DNA from: Capitulum mitella
Lineage: Eukaryota; Arthropoda; Thecostraca; Pollicipedomorpha; Pollicipedidae
DNA length: 64,000 nt
Reading direction: 5' to 3'
Assembly: GCA_030062745.1 (NCBI GenBank)
Contig: CP099839.1
Location: forward strand, 9,422,118-9,486,117
Shown here: piece by piece, positions 54,601-64,000 of the stretch
Position numbering within the stretch: position 1 is the first letter of the stretch
Layout: each line of letters opens with the position of its first letter
The notes under the pieces: model-generated
Seen by the model: the letters and a program-made list of their open reading frames with translations, nothing else
Database searches by the model: none
What the model was told of the DNA's origin: nothing
Position numbers and translations under genes: made by a program

Positions 54601-57600
54601 CAGGACTTCATAACACGGGCGTGGGTCCCTGATCAAATCGCCGATGTCAAGTTAGCGATGGTAGACAGCAGACTAGAAATCGACAAAAATGCGTATTTTT
54701 AAACCAAGAGAACGTTTAGAGAAGTGCTATCGTCACAGTGGACCAAATTCATTGGCTTACAGCGAGGCTTATGTCGTGTCTATGAATATGGTGCAGTTCA
54801 GTCTCTAATCATGAAGGTCGGCATACCAAGCGGCATATTTGTATGCCACAACGGGTGGAAAAATGCCAGAGGTTCATGGAACTTTGAGATGAATTATGCA
54901 CCATAAATGTTTCATTAGCTTATGATCGCCTTTATAGCTGACACGTCGTAGGAGGATGCTCGCTAATTGCATAGTGAAATAATTGCCAAGCGGAGGAATC
55001 CAATTATCTATTTACTTGCAACGATTCGGGGCAACATAGATAACCGTTTCATTGCATCATCAACGAGTGTATAGCGTGGGTAAGAGGGTCATAGCGTGAA
55101 AGAAACTTCAGAAGCAAAACCCGTTACCGTTTTTTAAGTCTTCCCGTCGGCAACGCTACAAGCTGTTCATGACTCAAAACTGGATCAGTTGTTTGCGCCA
55201 CGACTGCCGCCGGCAAACGGCGTCTGCACGCGGAGACAGACGCCCGCGGCCGGCACAGGGGGCGGCCGGAGCGAAGCCTGCCCCGGCCCCCGCCGGCGTG
55301 AAACGGTGCCGAGACCGCCATCGCCTCCGCCATGTCCCAGTTCGGCCCTCAGAGCAGGGACCTATTGCGCCAACAGACACGCTGGCGCCCCGCCCCGGAG
55401 CGCCGTATTCCGGCAGGGCGGGCCGGCGCGACCGCCGGCGCCGGTTCCCACATGCCGGACGGGGCCGTCGGCCGAGTCTGCTCGGCCGGCGGCGGGGACG
55501 GCGCGCCCGCCGGCCGCCGGCCGCCGCCCGGCCGACGGGACGTGCCCGCCGCCCGCCGACGCCCGGTGTTGCTGCACGCGGGGCCGCGGTGCGCCGGTAC
55601 GGTGCAGGACGGTGCAGGGCGGCGGCTGCAGGCGACGACCGCCGGCCGCCAGGCAGGCATTTCCTGGGCCGCCGCCGCCCCTGGAACCCGGCGGCTCCTC
55701 AGCGCGCCAGCCGGCACTTGGGTCAACCTAACCGGGTTGGAGAAACAACGCCGCCGCGTGTCACAGCGCTCCGGGCGGTCGGGCGAGGCCGTGTCGACGC
55801 TCGGCCGCGGAGGCGCCCGGAGTCGGAGCTGGCCGGGACAGGACGTGACCCCGCCATCAGGAGTCGTCACCCCCGCCGGCCGGCTTCGTCGCCGGTTACG
55901 CCAGAGCCGCGCGCCGGCCAACTGGAGCAGCGGCGCGTGCCGCTCGTGCGTGCGCTGCATTGCGACACGGAGGCGCTCCAGTGTCGGCACGTGCCGGCGT
56001 CGCCGGAGCCGCGTGGGCCGGGCGTTCGGCTGTCAGAGAGCAGCGGTTCGGACGGCGCCGACACCAGATGGCCGGCGACGTTAGCCTCCGACGGCAGGCG
56101 CGGAGCGGAGCGTCCGCCAGGTCACCCGGCACCGTGTCGGCGAGACGAACGGGTTCACAGAGCAGCAGCTCTGTGTGGTGTCGCGGAGAGGCGACGTGAT
56201 GGGAAGCGCTTTGCTGTTTGATCAGATCGGCATGCATCCCTCCATCTCTCTTGTTTACCCACCAGAGGAAATTGGCGACTTGCCAGCCTACGAATAATAC
56301 GAATACGAATAATACGAAGAGGACGATGCAAAAATGAGAATGATGCTCTTGGCTATACCACTCCATTTTCGGGACTATTTAAAGTATACCGACATCCCAC
56401 GACAAACAGAACGATCTGATTTCACTGTTATGGTGAGAATTGACTTCACTCAACCTTATAACCTAAGATGGTTGGCAGCCGCACATGTTTCGCCTGAATC
56501 GGAAAAGGCAAAGAAAGGAGCAAAAGCAAATGCATATATTAAATATTTCTAACAATACAATAGAAAGAATTTCATGCTATTGAGCACCGATAAACTGTAC
56601 TACTACCAGTTAATAACCTTGTGATAGCGAGGAATATCATCATACGAAACAACCACCCAACCCGTAAGTGTACCAACAACCGCCAGTTGCTTTGGGCACT
56701 CTCAAACTATGTCTGCATAATAAAATACGATTGTCTTCAATGAACGCCGTTCCCGAACCAAAATTTTCCTTCCACATTAGACTACCAAATCATTCAAATA
56801 ATTTTCACATATTTTCACTGCTCAATGACTGTAACATTAGAATATAAATCTAACGAGCACTTTTGTCACTTAAGTTTATCGAAGCACACATGAGTAAAAG
56901 ATTATGCCACACAAAGTCCATGGCTTCGTAAGCCTAACATGTTAACATTTTCATCCCCATTCTGACATGTTAACCTTACCATGTTTCGTGCCACCGCAAC
57001 GAATGATGTTTCGTTTAATGCTTGAAACGCTTAGTGGTTTCAAACGTAAATACAAAAGGCTGTTACAAGTCTTACAAAATGGTAGAAGGACATTGGGTGA
57101 TAAACAGTTCATCAATGTATTTAAAGAGAAGGCACTGCTGAAAATACACAGTAATGCCTGGCGCAAAAATAACACAGATAATACACTGCAACCAAACTGA
57201 AGCACACGGCTTTCGTTACGACTCATTCCGTGCAAGAATACACCAAGCAAGACACGACTGCAAGGAATCGTGTCATCAGACACCGGCTTTACAATCGCGA
57301 CATGCACTAATGAGTGAGATACGGATCAGGACACGGTAGAGTCCCCATATGCACTCAGATTCATAACATGAACACCTTCCTTCCATCTAATGGTCGGAAA
57401 CGTTCCGCCTTTGTTGGGCTCGAATTCTCTACGTGATGAGATTCGGATTCATTTAATCATATGTCTGGCATGAAAACTACAGGCAGGGCAGCGCAAACCA
57501 TTATATTACAGTATCACTCGGCTCAGTACCGTGCTACATTCAACATCACTTCATTTATTGCGAGTTATTGGGTGTAACCCCCGAAAGCGGAGATCGTCAT

Positions 57601-58204
57601 CCTGCGTATGTCGTCATCAGCCCTCTATTGGTTACCATGACAATAAGACCAGCCAGTGCCATCGGGCTCTAGCTCCCCGGCCCCAGCAGGATTCCTGGCC
57701 AGTGGAGGTCATGCCAATCAATTTCCATACACCATGCCGGGAACAAAGCACGACATTACCTCCAACAGTGTTTCACTCGCGTGAAACATGCACCGAACAT
57801 ACTGGCGCCTTTCCTAACCGTTCAAACCGCGAACCGCAGTGTTCACAACCCTGCACGCTCCGTGCCAGTCACCTGCGACAGCAAGCCAGCCACTCAGTTA
57901 CCGTCCACAAAAGGCGGATGCCGGGGTGACATCAACAGTGGCACGGCACGGTCCTTGATCAAATAACGGTACCGACCATGGCCGCGCGTTGCGGACGACC
58001 GGCGCCGGGTGCCGGCCGGGCGTATCTGCGTCGGTGCTGCGGTGCCTGCCGCCGCCGGAAGCCGGCGGTGAGGCTGCGACCCCCGGCCGACGCGCAGGAC
58101 GTCCCGCCGGCTGCCGCGGACGGCCGCCGCCGCCGCCGCCGAGACCACAAGGCCGCGCTGATGTGTTCAATTGGTCGGCGCCGTGTCCGGTCTGCTCTGA
58201 GTCA

Positions 58205-58206
<2 letters not shown>

Positions 58207-58246
<40 letters not shown>
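58207..58246. repeat. CGG trinucleotide run
   Basis: About 13 uninterrupted CGG units. Confidence 0.9.
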
Positions 58247-58372
58247 TCGGCCTGGCGGCCGTGCGGCCGGTGGCCGGCGGCCCAACGCACCTGCCGAGCG
58301 GCCAGCCGAGGTCCCGACTTGTGCCCGGCCTTGGTCCAGCCGCGACCCCACCCCGTCACGGTGACCCGGCGC

Positions 58373-58438
58373 CGGACCCACAGCGACCCGACCACGGACC
58401 CACAGCGACCTGACTCCGAACCCACAACGACCCGACCC
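58373..58438. repeat. 22 bp tandem repeat, three copies
   Basis: Units of the type CGGACCCACAGCGACCCGAC, followed by a diverged fourth GGTCACGACGACC. Confidence 0.8.
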
Positions 58439-61400
58439 GGTCACGACGACCAAGGGCTGGTCTGGCGTCATCCGAGGAAGGAACGGCGTGGCTTGCTTTA
58501 CTTGCTGTCACGGCCACCGTGATTTGGGGTTTCGTGAGGGTGACTGGAAGGCGCTGGCGTTCGCCAGACGTGACCGTCAGGCCACCGTGACTTGGCTCCC
58601 AAGAAAGCATCGTCTGGCGATTGGCTCTCAAGGGACCACCAGACACATGCAAGCGGCGGTCTCCAAGGGGCAAACATGAGACTGGAAATAACTGGTCGTC
58701 ATCGTCAATGTGCCTCCATCTGGACCGAAGCGACATTAAAGTTACATCGGCTCGGTGGTGAAGGCAGAAAGCCAATCTTCAAACGCTCGCTGCGAAGGCC
58801 TCTCCTGCTCCGCTATCGTCCTCAGCATAGCTGGCCGGGCTCCGCCAGCCATCTCTTTTAGGGAAGACCCCGCTGGTAATCGATCAGGCCGAGGCCGTTT
58901 GCGGAGCCGGCCGTTTTCGGCGGACCTCTGTTATTCCAGTTCGGACAGCCGCTGTTTGATCGGACCACCGACAGGCCGGCGGAGCGGCCGCAACCCGAAC
59001 GGAAAACTACCGCAGCAGCCGGGCGGTGGGCCGCGCCGCCGCTGCCAGACGCCGGCCCTGCGGTGCGTTCGCACCTCGGTGCCAGTTAAATCACGCTCAA
59101 CCAGGAAACGTCGGCCAAGGTCGGCTCGCGCGGCTGCTGGGCCCGGCTCGTTGACACAGGTGCGCTGTCTTTCAGCAGGGTGCGGGCTCGGGGTCAAGGT
59201 CAGGCGCCGGCGCGCCCTGCGGGTGCCGCGCCCCGAACCGGCTGTCGTGGGGAGGTGAATGGGAACAATAGCTTGTAAGTGGCACCATGTCGGAGTGACG
59301 TTAAGCTTTTGAGGAGCGTCGCGTATTGGGTGAAATCATACCGACTGAATGTGAATATAAAACATATTAACACATCCACATCCATCCACATCCACATCAG
59401 CCGCCACGAAAGCTGCGCACGGTTTGTCGCATGACCTTCATGCTTTTCGGAAATGTATTCAAGAGCCCTGTGCAGATGGTCTGGAAGTCGGCCGTCGAGA
59501 GACGGGCAAGACGAATGGTTCCGGAAAAGGGAACCGCTGACTTCATCCGAGCGCGGCCCGGTCCCGGCTTCGAGTGGCAGCCAGTTAACGTCTCGAGTGT
59601 CACGCCAAGAGGACGTCGAGGGCTTTCGGCCAGTTGCATAAGCCACTCTTCCTGTGTCGCCAGGCGCCACAGAAAGAGAGTCTCGAACACTGAAAAGCCC
59701 TTCGCAACACAAACGCGCCTGCTCGAACTTTGCAAGGACTGTTGCATCACCACGAGATCGGGCCGGACCCGGACCCAATACGGATGGCCTGCAAAAAACT
59801 ACGATATTGTATACAACTGGGAGAGTCACCGGGCGCTGGCGGCCTCCATGCGGAACGGCGCCGCCCGTCCCGGTTCTGCTCAGTGTCGATCGTGTTGACG
59901 AAACAGAGGTCAGTGACGTATGGCGCGACCCGGTGCCGGCGCCGCGGCGGCCGAGCCACAGTCAGCAGCGCTCCCGTCACGACACGGCGCCGGCGTCACG
60001 GGCCGCCACCGTCACTCCCGGTCACATCCTGACCGACCCGGGAAAATCCAGCGCAAGACTCGGCGCCGTGGTCGAAAAAACAGCCGGCGCGTGCGACTCG
60101 CTTCGATGGTGTCAGCGATCGCGGCGCCCTGAAAATAACGGACGACGTGGATAGCGTAGTGGGCCGTGGGTGGCGCCGCGGACAACCTAGTGAGTCATCG
60201 CTGGTGTTGCTGTGTGACGGCGGCGCGCCGCCGAGCCGAGCCGCGCCGCGCCGCGGAGCACCCGGCAACGCCACGCCAGCCGGACCGGGCCGAGCCGGTC
60301 AAAACAGACCGTGGCGGCCGGCCGATCAGCCGCCCGGCCACCGGCCGGCCCGGCAGCCGACGACGGACGGGCGGGCCGACGGACGGATGGCTCGGCGGAC
60401 AGGACGCGCTGACCGACGGATGGCACTGCCGGCCGAGGAGCGGCGAGCACGGACAGAGGGGAGACAGCGTCAGGCGCCGAGACAACAGCCCGGTACAACA
60501 CTGACGGACGTGTCTGTCGTCGGAGGCGGAGGCTGACGGATGGCGGGCCGGTAGAGAGGAAACACGGTGACAGAAAGAGCGTCGAGTTCTTCAGCGGCGG
60601 CCGCTTCGGTACCGAAAAACTCACTTCGTGACCGCAAACCACCGAGCACCACTAGCGTCCGGCGCCGCTCTAAACACAGCACCGGGCAGCTCGCGACGCC
60701 GCGCTCCCAGCACGCGGTCCGACGGGTCATAACGCCTCCGGCCACGCAGCAGTGACCGCCGCGGCCGGCTGCCGGCCGCCCGTCCGCCGGACCACCGGCA
60801 GAGCGGTGGAGCCGGCCGTGCAGCCCTGGCCGGGTGTCGCGCCGCGGCCGGCCGTCGCTGGGCACGGAACGGCGCTGGCGGGGGGCCGACACACGCATCG
60901 CCGGCACGAACAGGTGCCGGCCGCCGGCCGCCGACGCGCCTGCCCGGCCCCGACGACACGATGCTATCATGGGAATTTATGGACGTGTTTTGAATAAAAG
61001 GGAGAGTGCAGTTTGAAGTTCAGAGTCGACGAGCGCGAGCATGACGGGAATCGAAAGTGGCGGCGGCGCGGCGCACGGACGAGGCTGCCGAGCGCCGCCC
61101 GGGCCGCTGACGCCCATCACAGCGTGCGTGACCCTCTCTCGGCCTGTAGGACGGCCGGAGGCGGCCGGCACTGCCATGTTGTGCCGCCGCCGCCGCCAAG
61201 GTCGGACGGTTTCCCGCAGTGCCGCCGCGACTCACCGGCGGCAGGAGGAGCCGGCGAGCGGCGGCCGCGGCCCCGCCGTGTCCGCGCAGGACGCGCGCGG
61301 CGCCGTGTCGCCGGCGCGCGCCGCGCCGCCCGGCCGCCGGTGACGCGGTGACGGACGGCGCCCGGCGACGGCGGGCGGCCGCCGGGCGCGTGGGAGGTGG

Positions 61401-61544
61401 CTCCTGCCATGTATGGAAGCCTGACCCTGGCTCCGGTACTGAGCCGAGCCGGTTGAGCGGACGGCCGCGGCCGGCGGCGCCGGAGGAGCGCAGCGGACCC
61501 CGGACACGTCCCGACCCGTCGTCTGTCGTGGGCGCACTCGGTCG

Positions 61545-61775
61545 AAAACAGGGCGAGAGCAGGAGAGAAAAAGGGAAAGAGAGTGAGAGAGAGAACATGG
61601 GAGAGGGAAGGAATGACAAAGAGAGAGTGCGTGCGAGCACGCGTGCGTGAGTGCGTGCTTGCTTGCGTGCGTGCGTGCGTGCGTGTGTGCGTGCGTGCGT
61701 GTGTGCGTGTGTGAGTGAGTGAGTGCGTGAGTGAGTGAGTAGGCGAGTCAGTGAATGAGTAAGTGAGAGACGACA
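61545..61775. repeat. Compound GAGA / GTGC / GTGA microsatellite
   Basis: A GA-rich stretch, then GTGCGTGC tetranucleotides with GTGT interruptions, then GTGAGTGAGTGA. On the minus strand it yields the spurious LTHSLTH-type open frame. Confidence 0.92.
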
Positions 61776-62816
61776 ATGCGGGGAAGGGGGAGGTGAGGTG
61801 ATGGAAACAAAGACAGACTGGAGACAAAGACAAAGATAGGGATAAAAATAAAGATACAGGCATGACAGGGCCGGCAAAGACAGCGAGATGAGAAAAGAGA
61901 TAGACAGACCAAAATAAGGAAGAGCGACACAAGGTCAAACTGGCGCGCCGACACCCCGAGACAGGCAGTCATAGCGGCGGCCGTACCGGACATAACCCGA
62001 GCTCTCGCGGCCGGTGACCGGCGCAAAAAGGCGCGACCTGCCGACGACAGCCTCACGGTGAATTAGCGCCGCTTCCCGCTAAGTCCGGCCGCAAAAACGG
62101 GGCGGCCCGGGCCGGTCAGCGGCCGGCGCGGCGGCCCTGCCACTGACCCCGGCGGCGCCGTCACTGGTCACTGACCGGGTCCGGCCGGCGGTGGCCCTGC
62201 TCTCCGGCGGCGCCCGCAGAACAATGGCCCCGGGAGAGGTGCGGTGGGCGGCGGGCCTGCCGCCGCGGACCGCCCTTGCCGATCACCGTCACGGGCCGCC
62301 GCCGGCTGTGACGGACCTGTGACGAGGCGGGAGCCAGAGGCACCCGGCTCGCCTGCAGCAGAAGCTGTCTGTCGACCGGTAAGGTGGTTGGTTCGGAACT
62401 CGCTGACCGCGTGGTGAACCCACATCAAACGGAATGTCAGTATCCACGAGTCTACCGCGACGCGACGCCGACACCAGGCGGCGAGGTAATGAAACCGCGC
62501 CGCAGCCGGCGAAAAGACCACATGGAGGCGTTCCAACACGGCGCCGACGGCGCGAAAACGATTCGCCGAGAATCAACGAGAGGGAAGTGACGACGAGCGG
62601 CGCCGCCCGACCAAGATAAACCGACCCGGCCACGCGACCGGGTCAGGATCGGCTCCCAGCGACCGGCGGCGGCGCTATTTACACGACCGGCGAAAATAGC
62701 CGCCGTCTAATGGGATCCAACACAAAGCGGCCCCCTCGGAGACCGAGAAGTGGAGCGTGCGGCGGCGGCGGTGGCCTGAGGCCGCCCGGGGCGCGGCCGC
62801 GCCCAGCCGTCTGGGC

Positions 62817-62838
62817 CGCCGCCGCCGCCGCCGCCGCC
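62817..62838. repeat. GCC trinucleotide run
   Basis: Seven to eight GCC units. Confidence 0.85.
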
Positions 62839-63504
62839 GTTGCCGTGCTGGCAGGAGCGTGGCGTGCAGGTGACGGGGTACGCCGCCGCGGCGTTCGCCG
62901 CCGGGCCAGACGGCTGTCCGAACTCAGTCACACCCGATACGAGCTGGCAACGAGGCCACGCAAACCCGATCCGAACGCGCGGCATGTTTTCACTCACACA
63001 GCCCGCGGTTCAGACGCTGTCTGGCGGTGCGGCGCGGTCCGCGGCCCGCCATTGTAACTGAAACATTCGGTGCCGCCGTGCGGCAGCAGAGCACCAGCGG
63101 CGACCGTGCGAGTTCACAGAAGCTATCTGACGGAGCCAGCTGGGAGTTTTGTCAGAGTTCGGCACGAGCTCCCGCTTGGCCTCCCAGGACCGGAGATCCA
63201 GGGCCGGCCCGCGGGCCGTCCGGCCGTGAAGTCGGGACCTGGCGCATCCGCGATCTGCTCCGAGCCCCGCACTGCGGCTGCCGACCTGCGCAGGCCGCTG
63301 CCGCCGCAGAGCCACCTCGGACGGGGAGCGGCGCCGGACGCGGCCGCCGCCCGTTCCGGCCGGTCGGAAGCGATCGAGGTGCGCGCGCCCCCTCCCCGCG
63401 CGCCGGCGCCGCCGAACTAGGTCACCGCCGCCGGCTGTCCAGGCGGGCCGGGACAGGTAAACAAACTACCACCACAATATGCAGCCGGCGGCCAAACAGC
63501 GGCA

Positions 63505-63518
63505 CCCCCCCCCCCCCC
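63505..63518. repeat. C14 homopolymer
   Basis: Fourteen consecutive C on the plus strand. Confidence 0.85.
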
Positions 63519-64000
63519 TCCGATCCGCCATACCCGGAAGCGGCGTGAGCCGAAAATGGCGTATAACTGCAGTTTCGGTAACGGTAAAATTAATGACAGC
63601 GGTGATTTCATTCAATTGTTTTAATTTTGTGGCCGCTTCATTCATCACCTGCCAAATAACACATACCGTGAAGATCACTTTCACTGCCAAGCTAGTCACT
63701 TCGGGCATGCGGATGCATTTGTCGTCTCAGAACAAACAAACCATTGAATCATGAGACAACATTTCCCGTGCGCGCCAACTTTGCATGTGCTAAACTGAGC
63801 AAGTGAGGATGCAGCGGCACAGAATCATGGGGCCTGTTTTCGACCCCCTAGTGTAGGGCGGACAGAATATCTACCGCACGGCGCCAAGCGCGGACAGCAC
63901 CGATGATCTCCGCCGACTGGTGACGGGACATCCGCAACCTACTGCCGGGGGTCGGGCAGGCTACATATTCGGCTCCCGAGTCCTGCGGGCAGAGGACGGA

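Larger units (their letters stand above)
51652..64000 (-). other. Region upstream of exon 1: presumed intron and/or 5' flank
   Basis: 12.3 kb without a supported exon. A signal-peptide exon ending in phase 1 should lie upstream of 51651, but none could be identified. The region alternates GC-rich blocks (53.3-54.6, 55.2-56.2, 58.0-59.2, 59.9-63.4 kb) and AT-rich blocks (52.3-53.1, 54.6-55.1, 56.2-57.9 kb). Very long open frames in the GC-rich blocks overlap in many frames and are low-complexity. Confidence 0.6.

Noticed and set aside
55169-56221. 350-codon plus-strand open frame
   Set aside because: Arg/Ala/Gly/Pro-rich, with other long frames open over the same bases on both strands; typical of stop-poor GC-rich DNA.
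61020-61938. Minus-strand frames with hydrophobic starts (possible signal-peptide exon)
   Set aside because: The periodic LTHSLTH and THARTHAR stretches come from the GTGA/GTGC microsatellite; no donor in a suitable phase follows a clear leader.

Overview
This 64 kb window is a piece of an animal genome. It is dominated by one large, many-exon gene on the minus strand, read from high to low coordinates. The gene encodes a secreted ADAMTS metalloprotease of the ADAMTS9/ADAMTS20/GON-1 group. I place 27 coding exons between 51651 and 68, about 4.56 kb of coding sequence and roughly 1,520 codons. Every intron is GT-AG, and the reading phase agrees across all 26 junctions apart from a one-base excess inside each of two exons. 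The gene runs off both ends: the signal-peptide exon is not recognisable to the right, and most of the C-terminal GON domain lies to the left of base 1. Coding GC is very high and introns are large, CpG-bearing and rich in CCGGCC-type sequence. This suits an invertebrate, perhaps a crustacean, but the organism is a guess.

Layout in transcript order. Exons 1-3 (51651-31957) encode the prodomain and a basic RRRR pro-convertase site. Exons 3-8 encode the reprolysin catalytic domain, with HELGH in exon 6 and the third zinc histidine in exon 7. Exons 8-9 encode the disintegrin-like domain. Exons 9-10 encode thrombospondin repeat (TSR) 1. Exons 10-13 encode the Cys-rich domain and exons 13-15 the spacer. 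Exons 15-27 encode twelve further TSRs. Exon 27 ends where the GON domain should start. From exon 17 onward every boundary is phase 0 and falls at a fixed place inside the TSR fold, normally just before its CSxTCG motif.

The 5' half has long introns (intron 1 is 15.4 kb); the 3' half is compact. Introns alternate between GC-rich blocks and AT-richer blocks. They hold minisatellites, microsatellites, hairpins and clusters of short palindromes that resemble bZIP and E-box sites. I see no transposase, reverse transcriptase, tRNA, rRNA or second protein gene that I can support.

The most unusual observations are these. (1) Tandem repeats appear to have grown out of the gene's own splice junctions: a 39/41 bp array upstream of exon 23 carries nine extra copies of its 3' splice site, and a 22 bp array grew from the exon 17 donor. 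(2) Exons 7 and 8 each contain one extra base that breaks the frame in the catalytic/disintegrin region. (3) A near-perfect 28 bp hairpin with a GCGA loop lies in intron 1. (4) Clusters of TTACGTAA and CACGTG lie in introns 7 and 6.
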